A DNA stretch of 7,545 bases, from the NCBI GenBank assembly GCA_012727835.1, contig JAAYGE010000144.1:1-7545 (forward strand), written 5' to 3'. Under the pieces are notes generated by a model, which was given only the letters and a program-made list of their open reading frames with translations, was not told where the DNA came from and did not search any database. Position 1 is the first letter of the stretch; every line of letters begins with the position of its first letter. A program made the position numbers and the translations under genes. This document shows positions 1 through 5,956 of the stretch, one piece after another. Source of the DNA: Bacillota bacterium (lineage in GTDB: Bacteria; Bacillota_H; UBA994; UBA5500).

Positions 1-780
1 CAGGGGCATGCCCTGGCTGAGTCTCTACCTAATATTAACCCAGAAGTGTTCAAACAACCAAACAATACTCTAGGCATTATGTACTTACTGGCTATGAAAC
101 AATATCACCTATCTATGCAAGCCCATACCATCAAACGAGTGGGATCATACCATAGCCTGGATACGGCGGCACCATTACCATCGGCCACTGCCATTAGACA
201 ACAGGTGTTAAAAGGCCACCCCTTGGAGGGTATGCCCTCCGCCGCCCAGTCCATTCTAGCCCAGCAGATCCAAAGGGGGCAAGGACCGGTCACTTGGAAG
301 CATTTCGCTCCCCTGCTATTCTACCAGCTTCGCAATCAAACTAGGGCCGACATGGATACTTGGCCCGAATCGGGCGAGGGCTTAGGGGACCGCCTCTGGC
401 TAGCGGCTCGCCAAACCAACCACTGGGAGGAGCTGCTGCGCATGACCAAAACACGCCGCTTCCCCCTTACCCGTCTGCAACGGGTAGCTACTTACATTTT
501 GCTGGGGCTTAACCGGGATCGGTTAGCTAGAATAAACCTGGAACTAGCACCGCCCTACCTGCGCGTATTGGCCCTCAATACCGGGTCCTGTGAGGCCCGC
601 CGCTTGTTAAGAGAAAGCCAATTGCCAGTCATTTACGCGGCCCGCACCGCCCCATCAACTGAACCGCGCTTATGCGAATGTCTGCAGATGGATATCCGGG
701 CTACCGACATCTATACGTTAGCCTGGGAAAAGAACAGCCGAAGCGGCTTAGATTATACCCATCCGGTCATAACTTGCTAG
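1..780 (+). CDS. tmcAL: tRNA(Met) cytidine acetate ligase TmcAL (YlbM), C-terminal part, 5' end outside window
   Basis: The frame is open from base 1 to the TAG ending at 780, giving 259 residues; the family is usually about 400 long, so roughly the first 130-150 residues, including the nucleotide-binding HIGH-type motif, lie upstream of the window. A GTG at 46 is in frame but is not the start, because conserved sequence continues before it. Visible family marks are the segment QPNNTLGIMYLLA near the left edge, then R-x-G-S-Y-H followed by PSATAIRQQV, and a C-terminal end of the type DIRATDIYTLAW...G.DYT.PV. Known family role: an ATP-dependent enzyme that activates acetate and acetylates the wobble cytidine of elongator tRNA(Met) to ac4C, in the cytoplasm. 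It is followed in the same direction by ylbJ, with no clear terminator between. Identification rests on motif recall, not a search. Confidence 0.87.
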   Translation, partial: QGHALAESLPNINPEVFKQPNNTLGIMYLLAMKQYHLSMQAHTIKRVGSYHSLDTAAPLPSATAIRQQVLKGHPLEGMPSAAQSILAQQIQRGQGPVTWKHFAPLLFYQLRNQTRADMDTWPESGEGLGDRLWLAARQTNHWEELLRMTKTRRFPLTRLQRVATYILLGLNRDRLARINLELAPPYLRVLALNTGSCEARRLLRESQLPVIYAARTAPSTEPRLCECLQMDIRATDIYTLAWEKNSRSGLDYTHPVITC

Positions 781-785
781 GCTTG

Positions 786-813
786 TCATAGTTCTGGCTA
801 GTCCTCATATAAA
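786..813 (+). promoter_or_regulatory. candidate sigma-E-like promoter for ylbJ (a sigma-A reading is also possible)
   Basis: TCATAGT at 786-792 matches the sigma-E -35 consensus KMATATT at six of seven places. CATATAAA at 806-813 matches the -10 consensus CATACAHT at six of eight. The spacer is 13 nt, one short of the usual 14-15. The same bases can be read as sigma-A TTGTCA (783-788) with TATAAA (808-813), but with a long 19-nt spacer. Transcription would start near 820, giving a leader of about 35 nt. YlbJ of B. subtilis belongs to the sigma-E regulon, which favours the first reading. Confidence 0.4.
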
Positions 814-840
814 TAAGTGAATTGGTGCTTATTGCATACG

Positions 841-846
841 AGGAGG
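841..846 (+). promoter_or_regulatory. ribosome binding site deciding the ylbJ start
   Basis: A perfect AGGAGG lies 8 nt before the ATG at 855. The earlier in-frame TTG (822) and GTG (825) lie upstream of it and have no such site, so 855 is chosen. Confidence 0.85.
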
Positions 847-854
847 TTGGCCAG

Positions 855-2153
855 ATGCAGTTGATAATAGCAATACTACTAGCTCTGTGTATTGGGTGGG
901 TTCTTGTCGCGCGCCACAACCTATTTCGCCGCTATTTCGGAACCTTCTTCTTGGCAGCGGCCGGCGTCGCCCTAGCACTTAGCATGGTAAGGGCACCCGA
1001 CGCTGCCTTTGACTCAGCCATGGAAGGGCTGCGAGTATGGTGGGAGATCGTCTTCCCTGCCCTATTGCCTTTTTTCATCGGTTGTGAACTCTTGATGGGG
1101 TTCGGAGTTGTTAACTTCATGGGCGTTTTCCTAGAACCTCTTATGCGGCCCCTATTTAACGTGCCCGGCGCTGGCTCTTTCGTCATGGCTATGGGTTTAG
1201 CCTCTGGCTATCCCATCGGAGCAATCCTCACCCGTCGCTTACGCCAAGAGAACCTGTGCAATCGAGTGGAGGCAGAGCGACTCCTAGCTTTCTGTAACAC
1301 GGCTGACCCCCTATTCATGGTAGGAGCGGTGGCCGTAGCCATGCTCGGCAACGTTAAGCTGGGGGCTATCATTGCTGCCGCCCATTATATTTCCAGTGTA
1401 GTGGTCGGGCTGTGCATGCGTTTTTATAAACGGCATGAAGCGCAGAGCCCACAGATTGGTGAGCCCCGTGGCAATATAGTCGTGAGGGCACTGAGGGAAC
1501 TCTACCGGGCTCGCCGGCGGGATGGCCGTCCCCTTGGTCAACTATTAGGCGATGCGGTCAAGAACTCGGTCAATTCCCTGCTCATGATTGGGGGCTTCAT
1601 AATTCTCTTCTCTGTCATCATGCGTATGGCTACCGTTACCGGCCTAGTATCGCTCATTGCTAATGGTGTGGATTGGATACTGGCTCTCTTCGGCTTATCA
1701 TCGGCACTGGGCGAAGCCTTTGTCAGTGGTGTCTTTGAAATTACCATCGGGTGCAATGTGGCCAGCCAAGCTCTTGCTCCTATCATGGAGCAAGTAATTC
1801 TAATCAGTGCTATCATCGCCTGGAGCGGTTTTTCGGTGCACGCGCAAGTAGCAGCCATCATTAATGACACCGATATCCGCATAGGGCCTTACCTGCTGGC
1901 ACGGGTGTTACAGGCCGTTGTAGCCGGGGCAGTTACCTGGCTCTTATGGAACCATATGTCGCCAACGGCAGCAGTAACTACTTTGCCTGTCTTCCTGCAA
2001 ACCCAGACCAGGGCCACCATGGCCGTCTGGTGGCAACGGATGACTTACGTCAGTCTGCGCGGCGGCCTTCTATTAGGAACAATTCTTGCCATCTCCATGG
2101 CATACCATACTTTAACCAGTCTACGCTTCGCCATCTTCCGCCGTCGCTCCTAG
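855..2153 (+). CDS. ylbJ: sporulation integral membrane protein YlbJ
   Basis: A polytopic membrane protein of 432 residues (B. subtilis YlbJ is about 408) of the nucleoside-recognition (Gate) domain superfamily. It has an N-terminal helix (residues 2-18), a second at about 28-45, and Gate-like blocks around 58-125 and 233-365. Marks recognised are [14 protein letters not shown] (67-80), [10 protein letters not shown] (114-123), EITIGCN (295-301) and SGFSVHAQV (324-332). A basic cytoplasmic-looking loop at about 190-230 ([15 protein letters not shown]) separates the two halves. Known role: a mother-cell protein required for heat-resistant spores in B. subtilis; its substrate is not firmly established. 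The start at 855 is set by AGGAGG. The last 33 bp overlap the 3' end of coaD on the opposite strand, so its mRNA must run into coaD antisense. Confidence 0.92.
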   Translation: MQLIIAILLALCIGWVLVARHNLFRRYFGTFFLAAAGVALALSMVRAPDAAFDSAMEGLRVWWEIVFPALLPFFIGCELLMGFGVVNFMGVFLEPLMRPLFNVPGAGSFVMAMGLASGYPIGAILTRRLRQENLCNRVEAERLLAFCNTADPLFMVGAVAVAMLGNVKLGAIIAAAHYISSVVVGLCMRFYKRHEAQSPQIGEPRGNIVVRALRELYRARRRDGRPLGQLLGDAVKNSVNSLLMIGGFIILFSVIMRMATVTGLVSLIANGVDWILALFGLSSALGEAFVSGVFEITIGCNVASQALAPIMEQVILISAIIAWSGFSVHAQVAAIINDTDIRIGPYLLARVLQAVVAGAVTWLLWNHMSPTAAVTTLPVFLQTQTRATMAVWWQRMTYVSLRGGLLLGTILAISMAYHTLTSLRFAIFRRRS

Positions 2154-2621
2154 AGCACTACGCATCCGCTCTTCCACAATTGGCGGCACCAAGTCGCGTA
2201 CACAACCTCCTAATCTTAAGACTTCCTTAGCCAGGCTAGAGCTGAGATAGGAGTATTTACTACTGGTCATCATAAACAGGGTTTCAACATCTGGGCTCTG
2301 TTTTCTATTCATGAGAGCCATTTGAAACTCATATTCGAAATCGGATATAGCCCGTAGACCTTTGATTATCACATTGGCTCCTTGCTTCGCTACATATTTC
2401 ACTAACAAGCCCTGAAATTGAGTAACAGTTACATTGGGTAAATGCTTAGTACATATCCGAATTAACTCCACCCGCTCGTCTAAAGAAAAGAGCGGGTTTT
2501 TGTTTGGGTTTACAACTACAGCCACATTCACTTCATCAAATACAGCGGCTGCCCGTTCAATTATGTCCAAATGGCCGTATGTAATTGGATCAAAACTCCC
2601 CGGATAAACCGCTTTAGTCAC
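2121..2621 (-). CDS. coaD: phosphopantetheine adenylyltransferase CoaD
   Basis: Encodes 166 residues, close to the usual 160. The enzyme transfers AMP from ATP to 4'-phosphopantetheine, the penultimate step of coenzyme A synthesis, in the cytoplasm. Seen: N-terminal [16 protein letters not shown] with the T-x-G-H nucleotide-binding motif (residues 14-17), [14 protein letters not shown] (38-51), KGLR (87-90) followed by [14 protein letters not shown], and the [12 protein letters not shown] element (about 124-134) that corresponds to the ISSTxxR signature. The start is GTG at 2619-2621, preceded by a strong AAAGGAGG (2630-2637) with 8 nt from GGAGG to the start. That site lies inside the end of rsmD, whose stop overlaps the coaD start by 8 bp, so the two are probably translationally coupled. 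Its 3' end overlaps ylbJ on the other strand by 33 bp. Confidence 0.97.
   Translation of the reverse strand: MTKAVYPGSFDPITYGHLDIIERAAAVFDEVNVAVVVNPNKNPLFSLDERVELIRICTKHLPNVTVTQFQGLLVKYVAKQGANVIIKGLRAISDFEYEFQMALMNRKQSPDVETLFMMTSSKYSYLSSSLAKEVLRLGGCVRDLVPPIVEERMRSALGATAEDGEA
2471..2505 (+). terminator. terminator-like hairpin on the + strand, inside coaD (antisense)
   Basis: CCCGCTC (2471-2477) and GAGCGGG (2490-2496) form a 7-bp GC-rich stem with a 12-nt loop, followed at once by TTTTTGTTT. It faces rightward, against coaD, and lies about 320 nt past the ylbJ stop, so it could end ylbJ transcripts. Caution: the same bases encode the conserved CoaD segment [10 protein letters not shown], so the symmetry may be a by-product of coding. 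Confidence 0.45.
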
Positions 2622-3186
2622 GTTCTTCTCCTCCTTTAGGTCCGCTGACGCTAGGTACTAAGAATGTTACTGCCGTTTCACCGTACCGCCTGGTCTTGAG
2701 CAGGTTCCATTCATCGCCGTAGACCAGTTCCAGACGTTGGGGATGCTCAAGGCAGAGGATTCCCTGCGGGCCCAGTGCCCTATGTTCCCAGACCGCCTCT
2801 AGTATCAAGGGGTACAAACCAGCCAAAAATGGTGGGTCGGCATAGATGACGGTAAAGGTTTCACCAGCCAGCCGCCGCAGAGCTGCCTGCCAATCTACAT
2901 GCAGGACAGTCGCATCGGTGAGCCCCACAGCCTGTAGGTTGTTCTGTAATGCGCGCTGGGCAGCTCGGTCTTTCTCCACAAAGACAACCCGGGTAGCCCC
3001 CCGGCTCCAGGCCTCTATTCCCATGGCCCCACTGCCCGCAAACAAATCCAAAAAACTATCTAGGGGGCCGTACTGAGCTAACATATTGAATACGGCACCC
3101 TTGACTTTGTCACTGGTAGGACGAACACTAAAGCCCTTCGGAGCTATTAGCTTGCGCCCTTTGGCTTTACCGGCAATTACTCTCAT
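2614..3186 (-). CDS. rsmD: 16S rRNA (guanine(966)-N(2))-methyltransferase RsmD
   Basis: A 190-residue class I SAM-dependent methyltransferase that modifies G966 of 16S rRNA during 30S assembly. Seen: the typical N-terminus [26 protein letters not shown] (22-34), SAM-binding motif I DLFAGSG (47-53), the acidic EKD after strand 2 (71-73), and the catalytic DPPF (117-120). The start at 3186 is chosen because family members begin at this Met and because GGTGGTGAT, one mismatch from the ideal GGAGGTGAT, lies just upstream. An upstream in-frame start at 3222 would add 12 non-conserved residues and lies upstream of the proposed -10 box. coaD follows with an 8-bp overlap. A sigma-A-like promoter directly upstream suggests rsmD-coaD forms its own transcription unit. 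Confidence 0.95.
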   Translation of the reverse strand: MRVIAGKAKGRKLIAPKGFSVRPTSDKVKGAVFNMLAQYGPLDSFLDLFAGSGAMGIEAWSRGATRVVFVEKDRAAQRALQNNLQAVGLTDATVLHVDWQAALRRLAGETFTVIYADPPFLAGLYPLILEAVWEHRALGPQGILCLEHPQRLELVYGDEWNLLKTRRYGETAVTFLVPSVSGPKGGEERD

Positions 3187-3203
3187 AGCTATCACCACCA
3201 CCC

Positions 3204-3233
3204 ATTGTACACCTCTAAGCACAAATCTGCCAA
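3204..3233 (-). promoter_or_regulatory. sigma-A-like promoter for rsmD-coaD
   Basis: Read leftward: TTGGCA (3228-3233), an 18-nt spacer, then TACAAT (3204-3209); each hexamer matches consensus at five of six places. Transcription would start near 3197, leaving only about 10 nt before the rsmD ATG, so part of its ribosome binding site could be lost. This makes the call less certain. Confidence 0.5.
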
Positions 3234-3307
3234 AATTTTTGCCCTCTGGTGTATAGATGCGGTTTTAGAAAGCCATAATAGGGGTGGAAGCAACAACATT
3301 TCCCCAT
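3215..3307 (-). CDS. possible 30-residue Cys/aromatic-rich microprotein
   Basis: I do not recognise this reading frame. It begins MGKCCCFHPYYGF and ends QKFWQICA: 30 residues, with four cysteines (three in a row), many aromatic residues and a net positive charge. The reason to list it is the start: ATG at 3305-3307 is preceded by a perfect GGAGG (3316-3320) at an ideal 8-nt distance. It sits between yloV and rsmD, and its end overlaps the proposed rsmD promoter. The same frame is open further upstream to 3439, but that part crosses two strong hairpins and has no ribosome binding site, so I would not extend it. It could equally be chance in an intergenic region. No signal peptide or known domain is visible. 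Confidence 0.25.
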   Translation of the reverse strand: MGKCCCFHPYYGFLKPHLYTRGQKFWQICA

Positions 3308-3337
3308 AAGCTCTTCCTCCGGTTTCTCCTCTCCCAA

Positions 3338-3364
3338 CTGGTGGCCTAGCCACCAGCTTTTTTT
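3338..3364 (+). terminator. rho-independent terminator facing right
   Basis: CTGGTGGC (3338-3345) and GCCACCAG (3349-3356) form a perfect 8-bp stem with a 3-nt loop, followed by C and seven T (3358-3364). On the other strand the T tract would be on the wrong side, so it works for rightward transcription only. No rightward gene lies nearby; the closest upstream is ylbJ, ending at 2153. It would shield yloV from antisense read-through. Confidence 0.65.
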
Positions 3365-3372
3365 ATACAATA

Positions 3373-3414
3373 GGGCGTGGGCAACACGTTTACTCCACGT
3401 ATTGCTCCACGCCC
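3373..3414 (-). terminator. long hairpin just after yloV, possible weak terminator or mRNA end
   Basis: Read leftward, GGGCGTGG and GCAATACG pair with CGTGTTGC and CCACGCCC: 16 pairs with one bulged A, one G-U pair and a 9-nt loop. It begins about 17 nt after the yloV stop. The following TATTGTAT is a poor U tract, so it may stabilise the mRNA end or terminate inefficiently. The G-U pair becomes a mismatch on the other strand, which favours a leftward RNA. Confidence 0.45.
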
Positions 3415-3431
3415 TCCTCTTACGGCCACGA

Positions 3432-5051
3432 CTATTCAACAGCTACAATAAAGTGATAAATCGGTTGCCCACCTGACCTTAGTTCCAATTCCAAATCGGG
3501 GAAAGCCTCGGCCATACGGTCGGCAAGCGCTTGTGCAACCTCCTCGGTCACATCTTCCCCAAAAAACAGACTTAGTAGTCCCGCCTCTTCGTCAACCATG
3601 GCGGCAACCAGCTCATAGGTGACCTGCTCTAAGGTATCGCCAAAGACGACGATATCGCCTTCTAGGATACCAATAAAGTCGCCCTCTTTGATCATACCCG
3701 CACTGCCATTATGGTCGCGCACCGCAACGGTCACTTGGCCGCTTTTTACCTGCCGCATATTACGGGTCATATTAGCCACCATAGCAGCCATATCCGCCGG
3801 CTCATCGTTATAAGCCATCAGAGCACTCAAGCCCTGCGGTATGCTACGAGTGGGAACCACATGGATGGGCTTATCGACCACTTCCGCCACCTGCTCGGCG
3901 GCCATGACGATGTTCTTGTTATTCGGCAGTATGATAATCTGCTCCGCCGGCACCCTGTTGGCGGCCTTTGCTAAATCCTCGGTGCTGGGGTTCATGGTCT
4001 GTCCACCGGTGACAATGGCGTCTACTCCTAGGCTGGTGAAAATTTCAGCCAACCCATCGCCCACCGCTACCGCTATTACCCCTACCGGTTTAACAGGCTC
4101 CGCCGGACCGGCATCTGTGGGAAAATGCAGCTCCGTATGCTGCTCTCGCATATTGTCTATCTTAATGCCGCTCAGCTCACCATAGGCTAAACCAATTTCT
4201 AGGGCTCGCCCCGGATTATTGGTATGGACATGCACCTTTAGCAGATTGGCGTCGCCAACTACTAACAAAGAATCGCCTAAGGGCTCCAGTTCCTGATGCA
4301 GTTTATCCTCACTGACCCGGGGAGAAAGAATCAGAAACTCGGTGCAATAGCCAAATTCAATCTCTTCCTCACTCACGAAAGTAGGCTCGGTCACCCTAGC
4401 TGAATCGGCTTCGGGACCGACACTGGCATCCTCAATTACCTCGCCCGAGGCAGCAGCCAGCCAGCCCTTAAAAACGCAAAGCAGTCCTTGTCCACCGGCA
4501 TCAACTACCCCGGCTTGTTTTAACACCGGGAGCATTTCCGGTGTCTTTGCCAGAGTAGACTCGGCTTGCTCCACCAGCGCCCTTAAAGTTGGCAACAATT
4601 CGTTTTGTCTTTTGGCCACCTGGACAGCCACCTGGGAGGCTTCCCTCATCACGGTTAACATGGTGCCCTCCACCGGCTTGCGCACCGCCTTATAAACGGT
4701 CTCGGTGCCGACAACGAGAGCCTGGGCCAAGTCTAAAGCTGTGATCTCGGGCATTTCCTGCAGATGACGCCCAAAGCCCCGGAAAAGCTGCGATAATATA
4801 ACCCCCGAGTTGCCTCGGGCCCCCATCAACGATCCGGTGGCACTGGCAGCTGCTAATTTGCCCACATGGGGCTCATCTACTTGGCTTACCGCCTTAACAA
4901 CCGCCTGCAGGGTAAGGTTCATATTGGTACCCGTGTCACCATCGGGTACTGGAAAAACGTTTAGCGCGTCTACTGAGGCTCGATTTCTCTCCAGATTATG
5001 CGCGCCCATGAGGAGCATCTGCTTGAACAACTCAGCCTGTATAACTTGCAT
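3432..5051 (-). CDS. yloV: DAK2-domain fatty acid kinase FakA-like protein (YloV)
   Basis: Encodes 539 residues; B. subtilis and staphylococcal homologues are about 550. The N-terminal DAK2 domain (about 1-200) carries NVFPVPDGDTGTNM (31-44), whose aspartates bind Mg-ATP, and GARGNSGVILSQLFRGF. A middle domain includes FGYCTEFLIL and KVHVHTNNPG, the Cys and paired His of the FakA metal/structural site. The C-terminal domain contains GVDAIVTGGQTMNPSTEDL and IILPNNKNI. Known role: the ATP-binding subunit that phosphorylates exogenous fatty acids held by a FakB (DegV family) partner; no FakB is in the window. The Met at 5051 is chosen because family similarity begins there; a GGGAGG lies 11 nt upstream, just after the yloU stop. 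Upstream in-frame codons overlap yloU and are not conserved. It is cotranscribed with yloU. Confidence 0.93.
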   Translation of the reverse strand: MQVIQAELFKQMLLMGAHNLERNRASVDALNVFPVPDGDTGTNMNLTLQAVVKAVSQVDEPHVGKLAAASATGSLMGARGNSGVILSQLFRGFGRHLQEMPEITALDLAQALVVGTETVYKAVRKPVEGTMLTVMREASQVAVQVAKRQNELLPTLRALVEQAESTLAKTPEMLPVLKQAGVVDAGGQGLLCVFKGWLAAASGEVIEDASVGPEADSARVTEPTFVSEEEIEFGYCTEFLILSPRVSEDKLHQELEPLGDSLLVVGDANLLKVHVHTNNPGRALEIGLAYGELSGIKIDNMREQHTELHFPTDAGPAEPVKPVGVIAVAVGDGLAEIFTSLGVDAIVTGGQTMNPSTEDLAKAANRVPAEQIIILPNNKNIVMAAEQVAEVVDKPIHVVPTRSIPQGLSALMAYNDEPADMAAMVANMTRNMRQVKSGQVTVAVRDHNGSAGMIKEGDFIGILEGDIVVFGDTLEQVTYELVAAMVDEEAGLLSLFFGEDVTEEVAQALADRMAEAFPDLELELRSGGQPIYHFIVAVE

Positions 5052-5067
5052 AGGCCTCAAGACCTCC

Positions 5068-5433
5068 CTACTTGACCTGAGTGACGCGCACTCCTTGCAC
5101 GTTGACGTTAACCTTATCAACCTGCAAGCCCACCTGGTTTTCCACCGCATATTTTACGGTATCCATTACATTTTGCGCTACTTCAGATATTTTGGTACCC
5201 CAACTGACGATGATATATAAATCGATGACGATTTTATCGCCGTTGAGCTTTATTTCGATGCCTCGCGAAAGGTTTTCCTTACCCAGCAACTCCACAAAGT
5301 TATCCTTCAGTCGGCTACGGGAGCACATTCCTACTAGGCCATAGCTTTCCAGCGCTGCCGCACCGGCTATGGTCGCAATGGCCTCATCGGAGACTATGAT
5401 CTTCCCGTGTTCATTAACAACGACCTGGCTCAT
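5068..5433 (-). CDS. yloU: Asp23/Gls24 family protein YloU
   Basis: Encodes 121 residues, the usual size of the DUF322/Asp23 family. It shows the family pattern: GKIIVSDEAIATIAGAAALESYGLVGM near the N-terminus, then alternating strands (IEIKLNGDKIVIDLYIIVSWG) and a final helix and strand with VDKVNVNVQGVRV. It is cytoplasmic with no signal peptide. The exact role is unknown; relatives are linked to cell-envelope stress, and the gene is almost always next to yloV, as here (16-nt gap). The start ATG at 5431-5433 has an unusual ribosome binding site: seven G (5439-5445), 5 nt upstream, in place of GGAGG. An extended -10 promoter lies about 70 nt upstream. Confidence 0.93.
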   Translation of the reverse strand: MSQVVVNEHGKIIVSDEAIATIAGAAALESYGLVGMCSRSRLKDNFVELLGKENLSRGIEIKLNGDKIVIDLYIIVSWGTKISEVAQNVMDTVKYAVENQVGLQVDKVNVNVQGVRVTQVK

Positions 5434-5506
5434 CTATACCCCCCCTATGCTTATTGGCATGAGTACATTTGCAAACTAGGTAGCCCATAGGCTTATGAGT
5501 CTCTCT

Positions 5507-5515
5507 ATTATAGCA
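5507..5515 (-). promoter_or_regulatory. extended -10 promoter for yloU-yloV
   Basis: Read leftward: TGCTATAAT, a perfect extended -10 (TGnTATAAT). The -35 region at the right distance is weak (TCTTCA, three of six), which is normal for extended -10 promoters. Start near 5500, leader about 66 nt. Confidence 0.7.
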
Positions 5516-5559
5516 TACTAGCCAAAGGATGAAGAACCCACCGGTTAGGTGGCTACCGC

Positions 5560-5588
5560 TTGTCAGTATTCGCCATGCATGGTACAAT
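5560..5588 (+). promoter_or_regulatory. sigma-A promoter for rpmB
   Basis: TTGTCA (5560-5565), a 17-nt spacer, TACAAT (5583-5588). Each box matches at five of six places with ideal spacing. Start near 5595, leader about 19 nt, directly before AGGAGGTG. The spacer holds the perfect 10-bp palindrome CCATGCATGG (5573-5582). CCACC/GGTGG (5538-5552) is an inverted repeat just upstream, between this and the divergent yloU promoter. Confidence 0.75.
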
Positions 5589-5613
5589 GTCAGGGTAAAA
5601 AGGAGGTGCGCTC

Positions 5614-5805
5614 ATGAGTTCGAGGTGCGATATTTGCGGGAAGTCCCGCTCGGTTGGTCATAGAATTAGTAGATCGGATAATCGGGTCAAGAGGGTTTGG
5701 TTGCCCAATATCCAACGCATCCGCGTTAATGTAAATGGTGCCACTGTCCGTAAAAACGTGTGCACAACCTGCATCCGCTCAGGCAAAGTCACGCGTGCCA
5801 TATAG
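5614..5805 (+). CDS. rpmB: 50S ribosomal protein L28 (zinc-binding form)
   Basis: Encodes 63 residues, the normal size for bacterial L28, a component of the large ribosomal subunit. It carries CDIC (Cys5, Cys8) and CTTC (Cys50, Cys53), the four cysteines of the zinc-ribbon (C+) form, along with GHRISRSDNRVKRVWLPNIQ typical of the family. The start ATG at 5614 has AGGAGGTG at 5601-5608, 7 nt from GGAGG to the start. It is the only rightward gene in the right half, reading away from yloU-yloV and towards spoVM, the same opposed orientation seen at the B. subtilis locus. It is a single-gene unit between its own promoter and the terminator at 5817-5842. The cysteine form of L28 often has a cysteine-free paralogue used in zinc starvation; none is visible here. 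Confidence 0.97.
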   Translation: MSSRCDICGKSRSVGHRISRSDNRVKRVWLPNIQRIRVNVNGATVRKNVCTTCIRSGKVTRAI

Positions 5806-5816
5806 GATTATAGGCT

Positions 5817-5842
5817 AAAAGCACTGGAAAACCAGTGCTTTT
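5817..5842 (+). terminator. bidirectional rho-independent terminator between rpmB and spoVM
   Basis: AAAAGCACTGG (5817-5827) and CCAGTGCTTTT (5832-5842) form an 11-bp perfect stem with an AAAA loop. The A tract on one side and T tract on the other make it usable from both strands: it ends rpmB (12 nt after its stop) rightward and the rsgA-rpe-spoVM operon leftward. Confidence 0.88.
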
Positions 5843-5857
5843 GCTGTTTGTATAGCT

Positions 5858-5929
5858 TTATTTGTTACGAATAAAGAGTCGAATAATGCCTCGTAGCAGC
5901 CGGGGAACCCTAATTACATAAAATCGCAA
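5858..5929 (-). CDS. spoVM: SpoVM-like spore coat assembly peptide, 23 residues
   Basis: A very short gene read from TTG at 5927-5929 to TAA at 5858-5860. Its peptide begins M-R-F-Y and contains FYVIRVPRLLRGIIRLF, which aligns without gaps to B. subtilis SpoVM (MKFYTIKLPKFLGGIVRAM) through residue 19, including the proline at position 9, the alternation of basic and hydrophobic residues, and the amphipathic helix after it; it is three residues shorter (23 against 26). Known role: SpoVM binds the positively curved outer forespore membrane and anchors SpoIVA for coat and cortex assembly. Position also fits: in B. subtilis spoVM lies downstream of rsgA-rpe, next to rpmB, which is opposed. No ATG or GTG is in frame before it (TGA at 5957-5959), and a run of seven G (5938-5944) stands 8 nt before TTG as the ribosome binding site. 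The bidirectional terminator follows. Confidence 0.85.
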   Translation of the reverse strand: MRFYVIRVPRLLRGIIRLFIRNK

Positions 5930-5956
5930 TCGCCCAGCCCCCCCTCTTTCATGATG

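Noticed and set aside
1538..1882. Leftward open frame of 114 codons opposite ylbJ
   Set aside because: Antisense shadow of a clear membrane protein gene; composition reflects the complement of hydrophobic codons.
2013..2034. GCCACCA/TGGTGGC inverted repeat in ylbJ, similar to the terminator stem at 3338-3356 and the CCACC/GGTGG repeat at 5538-5552, as a repeat family
   Set aside because: Only the short CCACC/GGTGG core is shared, flanks and loops differ, and one copy lies in coding sequence; chance is the simpler reading.
3187..3222. Earlier in-frame start for rsmD at 3222
   Set aside because: The added 12 residues are not family-like, and the start lies upstream of the proposed -10 box.
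3308..3439. Upstream extension of the leftward frame to 74 residues, between yloV and rsmD
   Set aside because: It crosses both hairpins, overlaps the end of yloV and has no ribosome binding site; only the inner ATG at 3307 has one.
4810..5220. Rightward open frame of 136 codons opposite yloV and yloU
   Set aside because: It is the complement of two well-supported genes, shows no recognisable motif and has no ribosome binding site.
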